A stretch of 64,000 nt of DNA from contig JACGCM010000452.1 in NCBI GenBank assembly GCA_014058105.1, positions 930,001 to 994,000 on the forward strand, given 5' to 3'. Origin of the DNA: Kingdonia uniflora. Lineage: Eukaryota; Streptophyta; Magnoliopsida; Ranunculales; Circaeasteraceae. This document shows positions 32,457 through 43,265 of this stretch, piece after piece (the first letter of the stretch is position 1; each line of letters begins with the position of its first letter). The notes below the pieces were generated by a model. The model had not been told where the DNA came from. It worked only from the letters and a program-made list of their open reading frames with translations, and searched no databases. A program made the translations under genes and the position numbers.

Positions 32457-32913
32457 ATTCGTTTCAAAATCTTTAGATCGTTGTCGTTGGTTGTTCCTAC
32501 TACTCCGTAGTTGTAGCAAATAAGGGAAAGTTCAACCAAATGCAGAGATCCAATGGACATTAGAATGCGAGGCAGCTTTTTAGGATCTCAAAACCTATTT
32601 GGGGAAGTCTCCCATATTGAGCACCCCAGTAGATAATAAGGAACTGATCATCTACCTAGCAGTTACAGATACTTCTATCAGCTTGGTTCTTATTCGACTT
32701 GAAGGAAAAATTGAGAAGCCAATCTATTTCATCTGTAAAACCCTCTCTCCAGCAGAAACGAGGTATTCTAAAATTAAGAGACTCCTTCTAACTCATGTTT
32801 ACACTTCACATAAACTTAAGCACTACTTCCTTGATCATTCAATCAAAGTCATGACGAACTACCCACTTCGGGAAGTTTTTTCCAAGAAAAAAAAATCCAG
32901 GAGAGTCCAATAA
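32457..32913 (+). pseudogene. RT end and first RNase H of A2, resuming after B
   Basis: The frame continues the RT cut at 9888: FVSKSLDRCRWLFLLLRSCS, a stop at 32521-32523, then QPNAEIQWTLECEAAF, a stop and DLKTYLGKSPILSTPVDNKE. The open part 32599-32913 has IIYLAVTDTSISLVLIRLEG, YFICKTLSPAETRYSKIKRL and VMTNYPLREVFSK. The order matches B at 28523-27865. Confidence 0.82.
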
Positions 32914-33099
32914 TGGTCAGTCAGTTTTGGGGAACATGATATTAAGTTCGAATAACGTCATTTCGAAAAGGCTCAAGCCGTTGCCGATTTTCTCACAGAT
33001 TTTCCAGTGGAAGATCCCGAGTGAGAGGAGCACAATCTTGAGCTTACAGAAGAAATTATAGAAGATCCACCTACCCAAGCATTTGATGAACAAGCTGAA

Positions 33100-33502
33100 T
33101 GGATTACAAGGAAAGGGTGGAGACTTCTTATAAATGGTTCAGCAGGATCTGCAGGGACAGGAATTAGAATCGTATTGATTACCCCTTCCAACGACAGATT
33201 TGATAAATCAATTTGCTTGGGTTTTGAAGTCTCCAACAATATCACCGAATACGAAGCTCTCATTCATGGACTTGACCTCACTTGAGCTCAGTGTCCCAAA
33301 ATTTTCAATCTACACAGATTCACTACTCATCGTCCACCATTGCTCTGAGCAATACAAGAAGAATGGTAAGATGATCGAATATGTAGCCCTCATTGCAGAT
33401 AGGATAAGCTATTTTGGGAAAACAACTCTCGATTATCTTCCTCGAGGTGAAAACAAGCATGCCGATTCCTTGACTTATCTAACCAGGGTCTTGGAAATAT
33501 AA
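33100..33502 (+). pseudogene. Second (archaeal-type) RNase H of A2
   Basis: WRLLINGSAGSAGTGIRIVL near 33118 (Asp of the first strand already Asn), NNITEYEALIHGLDLT, then after a frame change PKFSIYTDSLLIVHH and YLPRGENKHADSLTYLT. This is the extra RNase H of the Tat clade, matching B at 27010-27672. Confidence 0.8.
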
Positions 33503-33719
33503 GCTTGATATCTCCTGATCGAAATAACATCAACCCCTAGAATTAATCGTTTTTTTGTATGCACGATCAACACTGGGGGTGATAAAGGGGAGGACGACGA
33601 TTGATGAAAATCCTTCCTTGCCTACCTTGGCACCGACAACGAATGCAAAGGACCCCTTCAAGCAGATTTATGGAGTACCGACAGCTGATCGACAACTCAA
33701 AGTGCTACACAAATCAAAA

Positions 33720-34849
33720 TAGTTTTTAAAATTGCCGTTCAGTCACGGGGCCTTACTTCAAGTGACTCTCTAGAAAGAAAGTAGATGAGATGCTCAAAGA
33801 TTTACATGAAGAAATTTATGGCTCCCATGCCGCAGGTCGATCACTCGTAAATAGAGCAATTATACAAGGACTATTCTGGCCAGGCATGCGCAAGCAAGAA
33901 GAAGAGTACTCACGCAAATGCGATACATGTAAACAATATGGATAAATGATTCGCGCCCTAGGGTTCAAACTACATGCAAACATGGTGTTTTGGTCATTCA
34001 AAATATGGGCGCTTGATTTTGTCGGTGAATTTCCTAATTCTCCAGGTAACCGCCGATACCTACTCATAGCTACAGATTATTTTACAAAATGGGTCGAAGC
34101 AGTTCCACTCTGTCAAACTTGAGAAGAAGAGGTCATCTCTTTTATCTGGGAACACATCATTACTCAGTTCGTATGCCCCCACCTAATTCATATTGATAAT
34201 GGGCCACAATTTGCTGGAGAAAAAGTTATAGGCTTCCTCAATAAACATAATATCACCCACTCACCATCCAATCCCTGCTACCCTCAAGGTAATGGCCAAG
34301 CTGACATTACCAACAAAACCATCGTGGATGGACTCAAGAAAAGGCTTTACTCACAAAAAAAGGAAATTGGGTTCGAGAACTTACTTTTGTTTTATGAGCA
34401 TTCCATACCCGTCCACGTCAATCAACCAGTTGTAGCCCATTCCTCCTCGCCTATGGGACCAGAACCGTCATTCCAACAAAATATTATCATCCAGTCAGAG
34501 ATCACGAGGTAAATAACGAAAAAAACAAGTTCGAATTGGCCTGCAACCTCAATTGGATTAATGAGACTAGGGAATACGCTATTGCCAACCTAGGTCGATA
34601 TTACCATATACTGGCTAGTTCGTATAACAGATAAGTCAGAAGCGGTATTTCCAAATCGACGATCTCGTCCACAGAGTAATCCCTCAACATAAAAAAGTGG
34701 CACATGCCGGGAAACTAGCAGAAAATTGGGAGGGTCCATTCCTAATCACTGGTCTCACTAGCCTGGGATCATATTACCTCATGACCGAAGAAGGAGTTCA
34801 TATCTCAAATCTTTGGAACATTAGGCGACTAAAACGGTACTATCGTTAA
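33720..34849 (+). pseudogene. Integrase of A2
   Basis: Zinc finger residues lie in LHEEIYGSHAAGRSLV and SRKCDTCKQYG. The catalytic core has WALDFVGEFPNSPGNRRYLL, ATDYFTKWVEAVPL, HIDNGPQFAGEKV and NGQADITNKTIVDGLKK. The third catalytic residue, Glu in QAE of relatives, is Asp here. The C-terminal part ends at the stop 34847-34849, like A1. Stops and frame changes follow 34512. Confidence 0.82.
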
Positions 34850-34994
34850 GTCTCTCACTACTCTATTTCAAATTCTTGTTTTTTCCATTCCAAAAGTGAG
34901 ATCTTCATCTCCATAAATGTAAATTCTATTCTATTCAATAAAAACTCCCAAGTTTGTTCCACATGACTCTCTACTTACATAGACAATATATAGA

Positions 34995-35760
34995 TTAAAG
35001 AAAAGGAAATACTAGCTTTCAATCAATATCTACTCCGGTTAAAGAAAAGATAAAACTAGCTTTGATCGACTCTCTTATACTCTGCGATTAAAACGAAGGT
35101 AAGACTAGTTTTTAATTAAAAAACTCTACCAGACATAAGATAAAACAATGGTAAAACTAGCTTTCATCTCTCAATATGGCTGCGATAATTATACTCTACG
35201 ATTAAAACGATGGTAATACTAGTTTTAAATCAAAAAACTCTACCAGACATAAGATAAAGTAAAGGTAAAACTAGCTTTCATCTCTCAATATGGCTGCGAC
35301 AATTATACTCTACGATTAAAATGAAGGTAATACTAGTTTTTAATCAAAAAACTCTACCAGACATAAGATAAAGCAAAGATAAAACTAGTTTTCATCTCTC
35401 AATATGGCTGTGACAATTATACTCTGCTATTAAAATGAAGGTAATACTAGTTCAATCAAAGAACTCTACCAGACATAAGATAAAGCAAAAGTAAAACTAA
35501 CTTTCATCTCTTAATATGGCTGCGACAATTATACTCTGTGATTAAAACAAAGGTAATACTAGTTTTCAATCAAAGAACTCTACTAGACATTAGATAAAGC
35601 AAAGGTAAAAATAGCTTTCATCTCCCAATATGACGGCGACAATTATACTCTATGATTAAAATGAATGTAATACTAGTTTTCAATCAAAAAACTTAACCGG
35701 GCATAAGATAAGGCAAAGGTAAAAATATCTTTAATCTCTCAATATGTCTGTGACATATAC
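34995..35760. repeat. 114-bp tandem repeat, ~6.5 units, in A2
   Basis: The phrase ATACTCTRCGATTAAAA recurs at 35077, 35191, 35305, 35419, 35531 and 35645. Each unit holds two versions of the AAAGGTAA-ACTAG core also found in A1 at 300-540. It lies between pol and the antisense coding region. Confidence 0.9.
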
Positions 35761-36059
35761 TTTTTGAGGTTATATATGCAGCCACTACAAAGGATTCTTT
35801 TATGTTGTTGAGAGGTCAACTACGCTTTCCCCTATAGCAGGAGGACGATCAACCATAAATTCTTGAGCTCAAGTTGTCACAATGATCCTACCTTGCTCTA
35901 CCAATTTAGCAGGTCGAGAACCTAACTTCATTTCCATGGAGTTCATACAGTTTCCTCGATCTACATCAGCTCTACCAATACATCCTCTATCCGAAAAACA
36001 GTCGAGCAAGGTATTTCTTTATAACTAGAGCCTTCTAATCTCTTCAACAAAATAGCCGA

Positions 36060-37200
36060 TCGCTGACATTAACATCTCTAAGTACGATGCCTTCGGCATA
36101 ACCATCTTAGTAAAATTCTCTCTTGTTATTTGATGGTGCTCTTTAACCCTATTGTACCGTGCTTCTTACCATTCCATTTGACTATCTCTGAGGGACATAA
36201 ATTTAATGTTCTCCTTCGCATTCTTATCAACTTTAGCTAATTCAGCTTGGTTCATCGCCCTCAATTCTGCCACCTGAGCACGAAGTTCCTCAAGCTCCCT
36301 ATCTAAATCTTCTCCTGCTGGAGATTTCTTTAACACCATCTTTTTCTTTATCAAAATCTCCTTACCTCTGATAATCTGCTCTAACTCTTGCTCTGTGGAA
36401 AGAACAGTGTCCAACTTACTTTGGCACTCCCTTAACCGCTAATTTCCATTTTGTACGTGACCTTGAGTTTGAGCTACATTTCCTTCCAGCTCTCTGATTT
36501 GAGCTGATAGGCTAACCACATCCCCTTGAACAATGGAAACCCTGATATCACCCTTATTTTTCCTTAAGCGCCCCCCAGCCTTGGCATTTTTGGTGCGCAA
36601 ATTGGCATGAGCCAAATCGGTCTTTAATTGATTCACCCTCTCATTCAACTCATCACATTTCCTTTATACCAACCGAAACTCTATATCTTTAGCAGGCAAA
36701 GCTGTAGTCCGCTGCTCAACCGCAATTTCAGAGTTAGATAGGTCATCTCGAGCTCTTTTTAGCTTATTATCCTTTTCAACCATCTTCATCTTCAATGGCT
36801 CTAGCTCATTTTTGTTACTCACTAGATCAGCTCGAGTATGCTCTTGCTCATTTTACTGATCATTTGGTCCTTCAAACTGGCCACAAAACGGTGTAACTTT
36901 TTCTTCGATGCTTCAAACGCCTATATACGGTATCGAGCCATGTCAGCCTCCCTACTCTTTACCATCAACGCATCATTCTGGCTTTTAAGTTTTGTTACCT
37001 TTTCCTTCGTCTCCGCGAGCTCTTTTTACCCTTTACTAATTTCAGTATCCTTCTCCTCGATCTTCCGAGTAAGGTCATCAATGGTTTGAGTTGCCTCAAC
37101 AAACTTGAAATGTACCTTTACATGTTGATCTTCCCTATCTTTATTTGCCTCTCTCATTCTATCAAGCTCCACCTTAAACTCGTGGTTACATTACCGTGTC
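36060..37200 (-). pseudogene. Antisense ORF of A2, coiled-coil block
   Basis: Open pieces 36439-36648 (NERVNQLKTDLAHANLRTKN) and 36166-36414 (ILIKKKMVLKKSPAGEDLDR, ELEELRAQVAELRAM) are separated by one stop, in continuous homology with A1 at 741-1496. Further minus-strand heptads lie at 36700-37190. A long coiled coil is the only visible property. Confidence 0.68.
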
Positions 37201-37861
37201 TCTTCTTTGCTCAAATGAGCTTACTTCAATTCGACCTACACATCACAAATACAATATTTCAAATTCAATTTAGGACACCCACTCAATACATACATCTTAT
37301 TTCTAACAAAAATTCAATTTTTTGACATATACTGTGTGAAACTACTTCTGAACTTAAGGTCGAAGTATGATATAAATTTTATGAACACTAACATATACTT
37401 CCAATTCCAAGGTACACATTCTCTATATTCTAATTTTTCAACACTTTGATATTATCTATACACATTTGAGTGCCATTGCCCCTAAACTATTAGCAAGTTT
37501 TTGGTCTGTCTCTACACACTAATTTTTACTTTGTAGCTCTAAAGTAATGAAGCATACAAGTCAAATATTTTTTGTTCTTTTCAAACCTGTAGCTCCGCTT
37601 GTGAAGATAACAGGGACGCTGCGGCGTCTTTCTCCTTAGCGAGCTCATTGTCTAATTCTTTTATTATGAGGCACATGTCCTTAAGTTCCTACAACAAGGT
37701 TTCCAGGCACATCTTAGCCTATAGAAGTCTATGCAACAAATAATGTTCCATTAAATTATAACAATTCAAACCCTTCATAATCATACAATCATAGAGTCAA
37801 CATTCTACTCTACTTTCTCATTCCCTTCCTCTGGATGCTCATTCTCATCCTCTTGGTTGTC

Positions 37862-38837
37862 TCATACCGTTTGGGGAGAGACACCATTTAACTCGTCTAC
37901 GACTCCAACCGCGACATCTTTCGCCTCATCATCTTTCTCCTCCTCAACATAGGTGTCTGCCATAATGTCATTTACCTTAATTTTGGAGTACCCTAATTTT
38001 AGAAGGTGGCACCCAAGTCTATCACGCTGGATTACCACCTCCCCCAAATTCTTTCCCACTTCCGTTGTCAGCTCGTTGATTTCTAACTTTTAAGAAGCCT
38101 TCAAGGAGTTCAGTCGCTTCCCCTCCCTAACCAAGTCAGTTTTCAAACGAGCTACCTTCTTCTCGAGCTCAGCTTTCCTCTTCTCAAGCTCGGCTTTCTC
38201 CTTTTCCACCCTGAGGCAGATCCCCTTCATCAAACGAGTACCCTACAATAACATAACAAGCATCGACCACATTGTAAGATCGAATCATCATACAAAATTC
38301 AACATATGCTCAAATCATCAAACTTACTATTTTACTCATTTCCTCCTCACCATTGCAAACTCCAAGCTTCACCTTATCCTCCACCACTTTCAACTCATCT
38401 TCTTTTCCAAAATGATCCTCTGAGGCCTTTGCCCCATTCAGTTAGGAAGGAGGGTTAACCCTTCTCTTTTTTACCCCTCTTTTGACCTCATCATTTCTTG
38501 TAGTTCCAGAGGTTAAGCCATGCTTCAACATCTTCTTCTTTGGAAATGCCCAGGCTAGCTTGCTCGGCGTAGTAAACTCTTACACATATGCAAAGTCCAT
38601 TCCAGAGGCCTTGGGCAAGACCACTCATCTCTTTCCATCAGCTCCCCTCTTCTTATTACCACCATCACTTGCCATTAACCTCGTTGTTTGAGACTTTAGA
38701 ACTTTCTCGGACTGGTTGTTAGCACATTTCTTTATGCTGATGCCAAGTTCTTTTAAAATAGCCTCGAGCTCATTCCCTTCCAGAGAAATAGTATCTAACA
38801 GGGACTCTTTCGTTACCTTTGATTGATGATTTGTCAA
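37862..38837 (-). pseudogene. Antisense ORF of A2, middle part with acidic tail
   Basis: Piece 38625-38837 (ELEAILKELGISIKKCANNQ, SEKVLKSQTT) is followed by charged segments at 38330-38580 and 38080-38220. The piece 37862-38059 has RDRLGCHLLKLGYSKIKVND and YVEEEKDDEAKDVAV. It parallels 2290-3103 of A1. Confidence 0.65.
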
Positions 38838-39064
38838 TCAACAACACATTATCACCGACAAAGCAATATACAATTTCAACATTTAAATATTATACATTAT
38901 ACATTGTTATACTTATTTTATTTCACTGTTGTTCACAGAAGTTCCGTGGGTTCTTCATCATCTCTCAGAACGTAATCACCCTTCTCCCATATTATATTAT
39001 CATTCCATATTCAACCTGCTGAATTCAGATCAAAGAAAAGAGGTCGAGTCGAACTCGCAAAAAA

Positions 39065-39412
39065 CTATGCTCTACCACTTGCAGAATAGTTTTTTACACT
39101 ATAAAATTGCACGACATCTTCAGGAGATATCCTCTTCTCAACCTTATCCTCCTCCCACAAATTATTCAAAAATTCACAGACATTTATTACCTTCCACATG
39201 TTCCTGTTCAACTGAATAGGACATGCCTCAATGATATTCATAATCTTTTTCGCAAGATTGTTAAGGGGTAGACACAACCCATACTCCAATTGAGATAAAT
39301 AACATAGAAAACACTCTTCCAGGTCTCCCTGGACATTTCCATCATAATACTCCAAGGAGATTGATTCGTCTAACCCCCTATCTAGTTTATACTTTTCTAA
39401 ATCAGCCAACAA
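39065..39412 (-). CDS. Antisense ORF of A2, conserved core domain (open, 115 codons)
   Basis: This is the best-preserved antisense core in the window. It contains EKYKLDRGLDESISLEYYDG, NVQGDLEECFLCYLSQLEYG, LCLPLNNLAKKIMNIIEACP and IQLNRNMWKVI. The pattern GL-LPL then P-x-QLN-N-W is shared with A1 (3560-3890) and B (13059-13277). It is probably an internal exon, as the first Met has no promoter context and the TATA box lies 750 bases upstream (minus sense). The helical, His/Cys-poor sequence shows no catalytic signature. Confidence 0.68.
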   Translation of the reverse strand: MLADLEKYKLDRGLDESISLEYYDGNVQGDLEECFLCYLSQLEYGLCLPLNNLAKKIMNIIEACPIQLNRNMWKVINVCEFLNNLWEEDKVEKRISPEDVVQFYSVKNYSASGRA

Positions 39413-39940
39413 AAAGAAATGTTCCTCCCCAAATCCTATAATACAACTTCTAAAATGCCTACCGACATGTTCTACAAAATTACCCCATCTTACCCCTACA
39501 AAAGCTTTGGTTTTACAAAACTCTTAAAGCACATCAGAATTTGGAGGATAGGATACCAATTTTCTAGGGAAATCTAGAAATTGAACAACTCCTACTTTAT
39601 CCTCCCTATCAGATACTACATTCTCGAACTCAACCGATCGACCAGAGATCGACGCCTCATTAATATGTGAAGTCTCCATATCAACAACAATACTTCAGAT
39701 GAGGTTTGATCCTACGTACACAAACTCCTCACGCTTGACCCACATACAGGTCCGGGTATTCCATCAGTATCTTTTACATATACATCACCCACATACATAT
39801 ATCTTTCATATCTTATTTTACAAATATATCAAACATATTTTTATAGATTACAATAAATAGTAATTTTTAGATTTGAATACCACAAAAAAAGATGATTTTC
39901 AAAAAAAACACATTCACAGTATCACAAATCATCTACTAAC

Positions 39941-40085
39941 CTTCTATGTCGGAATATGAATATGACATAACACCAAATCCTTCCCTCACAACATTGCTAT
40001 AAAACCACCTTCGTGACTCAGTCTCTGCAACTCTCTCTCGCTTTAATTGTTGATCACTCTTAATTAATTTCTCACAAAATTCTCA
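39941..40085 (-). pseudogene. Antisense gene of A2, probable first exon
   Basis: An open stretch reads QQLKRERVAETESRRW, then VVREGFGVMS, SYSDIEG, ending at a GTTAGT donor. It is homologous to A1 4430-4613. A TATA box lies 80 bases upstream on the minus strand. No ATG in frame is evident, so the start is lost or upstream in another frame. Confidence 0.62.
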
Positions 40086-40164
40086 ACTATTTTTTCTCTT
40101 CCTTTCTCACTGTTCTTCAAGTTTTCAGAAGTTGATAAAAGTTTGAATGTAGAAGATGAAGCAT

Positions 40165-40172
40165 TATTTATA
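40165..40172 (-). promoter_or_regulatory. Antisense-gene TATA box in A2
   Basis: TATAAATA on the minus strand, at the same place as 4657-4664 in A1. Confidence 0.6.
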
Positions 40173-40219
40173 CTTTCTCTCTCTAACTGCTGGTAGTTAT
40201 TGTGCCTCGCATAAGCCGC

Positions 40220-40239
40220 CCTCAGTTTTGGAACTGAGG
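40220..40239. promoter_or_regulatory. Conserved 8-bp palindrome upstream of antisense TATA box (A2)
   Basis: CCTCAGTT-TTGG-AACTGAGG, a perfect 8-bp inverted repeat. It is the partner of 4712-4731 in A1, with a G-C pair replaced by an A-T pair. Confidence 0.6.
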
Positions 40240-41052
40240 CATCCCTTTTATAATTAATGTCAGACGTTTTGTATCTTTTCGGTGAAAATACCTTCCCATC
40301 ATTGCCCCCTACTTTTTATTTTAATATATTTTCATTTCTCTATCTCAAATCTCTCCTGACCTCCCCACACTCATGATGACTCAATACTTAACACATAATC
40401 AAACTTTCCCCGTAATTATACCAGAGGAAAAATCAAAAATTACCTATTTTTTCTATCTTTTGTTTTTTCTACATATAGAAGTGCCGACATCATTTCCAAA
40501 GCTCTCAACATTTCAAAAATATTTAAATTTATTTTTTACAATAGTCACAAACAACATTTGTTGCAAAAGAGGATAGATTCAAACTTTATTCTCATTATAT
40601 TTCTTTAACAGTTATTTGAACTCATACAATTCACTCTCTTACATATAATTACACCTGAAATATCCCTGTTGTCCTGGGGAACCATATTTGAACATTTGAA
40701 CTTATTTATCCACATCTACCTCAATGAATTCGGCCTATTCCATCTCAAACTTATTTTTATTCAAACCCAATATTTCAGAACGACCTCCTCGAGTTCGAAT
40801 TTACAATTCCTGTATATTTTAAGTCGCATATAGTTAACTCTCCCGATAATTCTAAGTTATCCAGTTTGAAGACAAATTCTTATACGTCTGTTATATTATA
40901 AACACATAGTTATAGCTTGATTGCTATGATATACTTTGTATGTCCAATCTTATATAATACATTTCATCCTCTATTCATAAATCTTCGAATTACTCATAAC
41001 TCAATTTTAAGGGTTATTCTATATATCAACACAGAGTTTAAATAACCATGTT

Positions 41053-41328
41053 TTATGAAGCTCGAATATAAATTACATGTACTTTATAGATAATAAATTT
41101 TTCAGCTACTTTACAGATAGCAAGTCTCTTATGTACTCTAAAATTAGGTACTTTACAGATAATAAGTTTTTTAGGTACTCCAAAATTAGGTACTTTACAG
41201 ATAACAAGTCTTTCAGGTACTCCAAATAATAAATTCTTCAGTTCATCTGACTTTAGTGATGTTTTACTCAAAGAATCTTCTACAGAAAAATAAGCATTAG
41301 AAGTCACAAGACATCCTTCTCCCTTCAC
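41053..41328 (-). CDS. Antisense ORF of A2 with 14-residue repeats
   Basis: The open frame of 91 codons starts MKGEGCLVTSNAYFSVEDSL. It then repeats a 14-residue unit (VICKVPNFGVPKKL and variants) about three times. The DNA unit is 42 bp (41106, 41148, 41190), so the repeat keeps the frame. A1 at the same point (6000-6011 joined to 42844) has a single unit, so the expansion is specific to A2. The frame may be open only because of the repeat. Function unknown. Confidence 0.4.
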   Translation of the reverse strand: MKGEGCLVTSNAYFSVEDSLSKTSLKSDELKNLLFGVPERLVICKVPNFGVPKKLIICKVPNFRVHKRLAICKVAEKFIIYKVHVIYIRAS

Positions 41329-41689
41329 ACTAGATTACTCTGACCAGAAATTGGGTTTGGTAGAAGTCTAGGCATGAAAGTAGAAAGAGTCAGTGCTTGA
41401 ACCAACTCTTCAAATAAAAGGTCTTCTTAAAGCCAAGAAACGATGATGGTGCAGAAGTAGACTTCCATTATCCATCTCCCTTCTCTACTACCACCGTCGC
41501 CTCTTCTATAACAACCACCATCAGAGAGTTGGTGGGGATATAAAGGGTCTGACTTTAGAATCCAATCTTATGCAAGATATTGGCAAAATTGCCCCGCAGT
41601 TACGCTAACTCCCGCATCTGTCTCGTTAACCTTGTCTTCAGCAAGGATGCAGAGACATCTTCAACATTGCTCGCCTATTAAGACAATGT

Positions 41690-41882
41690 AATAAAATCTC
41701 TTCATACAGTAAAAATCTTCTTCAGCTTCAGCTGCTTGTTCTTTCGATATACCCTGATACGTCGGTCTAACGGGAATGGGGGTGGGCATTTCCAAGGACT
41801 GATCACCAAAATTTCATAACTTAAACTTCTGCATCTCAACAAAAACTTTCTCTTCGTAAACCATTCACTGGGTCTTCACCAT
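41690..41882 (-). pseudogene. Small antisense ORF of A2 starting MVKT
   Basis: From the ATG at 41880-41882 it reads MVKTQ, stop, MVYEEKVFVEMQKF, stop, then LEMPTPIPVRPTYQGISKEQ and AAEAEEDFYCMK. A1 has the homologue at 43266-43469. Two in-frame stops make it a relic. It starts about 340 bases inside the 3' LTR. Confidence 0.55.
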
Positions 41883-42202
41883 TGTCAATCTAGACTTCCA
41901 GAGAATTTTACAACAAACAACGTACTTTGCCACAATCCTCAATATAGGTATTATTTATATAACCCTAATATTTAATGTACATGTATATTTTCCAAACGTT
42001 ATTATTCAAAACAGACAAAACTCTTAGAACCCCAAGCATCGTGTACATCAATATTCCCATCATTATTCAATCCACACTCTCCATAAAAATATACACATTT
42101 TCCATATAATTAAATACACATTAATACTTTCTTCCTTTTCAACTTCTAAAACCCATATACCCAAATTCTTTCTCAACCAAAGCTACTCGTGACTTCAGTT
42201 GC

Positions 42203-42219
42203 GGGGGGGGGGGGGGGGG
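42203..42219 (+). other. Polypurine tract of A2, run of 17 G
   Basis: Seventeen consecutive G sit just before LTR2. In A1 the same place (before 43812) reads GCGAGGGGGCGAT. This is the site where second-strand synthesis is primed. The long run is probably replication slippage, or an assembly error. Confidence 0.8.
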
Positions 42220-42223
42220 CAAT

Positions 42224-42838
42224 TATAGGGACCTATCCCTCGATCTAACCTAATTTGAACTATTTCCAGTTTGAACTACCTCCATATCAGATTTACGCAT
42301 TCTACATGTAACATAAATAGTTAGCATTGATACCTACGCCACGATCTGATGAAGAACATAGGTTGAGCACAACAGAAAAACATGAACACATCAAAGACAT
42401 ATGTATCTAACAATCTCGGCAGTTACTCAGTCAAACATTACTTACCATATTGTTTGGAGAACGAGCTTTTGCACAATAGAGAACTGCGGACAATGCCTAT
42501 ATAAAGAAAAAGTTCTAGAAGAGACAAGGACCTAAAAAATATATGAGAAATTACCATGAAAACTTTATTTTCTAGATTCTCAAATACCAAACTTCTTATT
42601 TACAAGATCAATAATTTCTAGTTTAAGAGATTACTTGTAATAAGATATCAGCCTCAAGCAATAAAAGTTACTATTACTTAAACCCTCAACTCGTGGGCAT
42701 GGTTTTTTTAACTATTCAGAGGTTTTTAATGCTAAATTACCTGTATAATTTCTTATTTTACATTAGTTTTTATCATATGAACTTTGGTGTTAGAGATAAT
42801 TCTGAGCCATCTCGAGCTTACGGAATTAGGCCATTACA
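42224..42838 (+). repeat. LTR2, 3' LTR of A2
   Basis: The start TATAGGGACC corresponds to TGTAGGGAC in LTR1; the end is GGCCATTACA. TATATAAA is at 42498-42505 and AATAAA near 42660. It is followed by the target copy AAGTC. Confidence 0.88.
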
Positions 42839-43265
42839 AAGTCTTTCAGACATTTCTACAGATTGATCCACAGGTTGTATTATATTTTAGTTTTAAACAT
42901 TGTTTCATTCTAAAACTCTTCTGCAAGAATGGCTCAGGCAGTCCTTCACGCCATTTACTTCTACAAGAAACTGTAAAAGCTAAGGTATGAGTGCCTGAAC
43001 CAACCTCCAGCACGAGGAATTTCTTCACGACAAGAGACAATGATTATACTGAAGAAAGATTTCTAATCTCTGTCTCCCTTCCACACTACCACCGACTCCT
43101 CCTCCATAACCCCCACCAACTGAGAGTTGGTAGAGATTAAAGAAGGTCATAACTTAGAGCCTAGTCCCTCACAGAATACCGGTAGTAATGCCTTGTATGT
43201 ACACTGGCCTCCACTTCTATCTTTTAAACAATGTTTTCCACCAATAGGCGAATGTATATCCGACG

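Larger units (their letters stand above)
6017..42838 (+). mobile_element. Tat-clade Ty3/gypsy retrotransposon A2, nearly complete, interrupted by B
   Basis: Layout: LTR 6017-6630, primer site, gag from 6708, protease near 8580, RT to 9888. Element B intrudes at 9889-32451. Then come RNase H, a second RNase H and integrase to 34849, a 114-bp tandem repeat, the antisense module 36060-41882, a poly-G polypurine tract and the LTR at 42224-42838. Without B it is about 14 kb. Two RNase H domains and an antisense ORF are hallmarks of the Tat clade. By eye the two LTRs differ at roughly one base in six, many as C/T or G/A changes, so the insertion is old and was probably methylated. It can no longer move on its own: coding frames contain many stops. 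Confidence 0.85.

Noticed and set aside
25250..35760. Regular repeats as a CRISPR array
   Set aside because: Units are long, contiguous and diverged, with no constant-repeat/variable-spacer pattern, and lie in a plant retrotransposon.
6017..42838. Two Tat elements in tandem sharing LTR1
   Set aside because: Target copies AAGTA/AAGTC and continuity of A1 across the gap favour insertion of A2 into A1.
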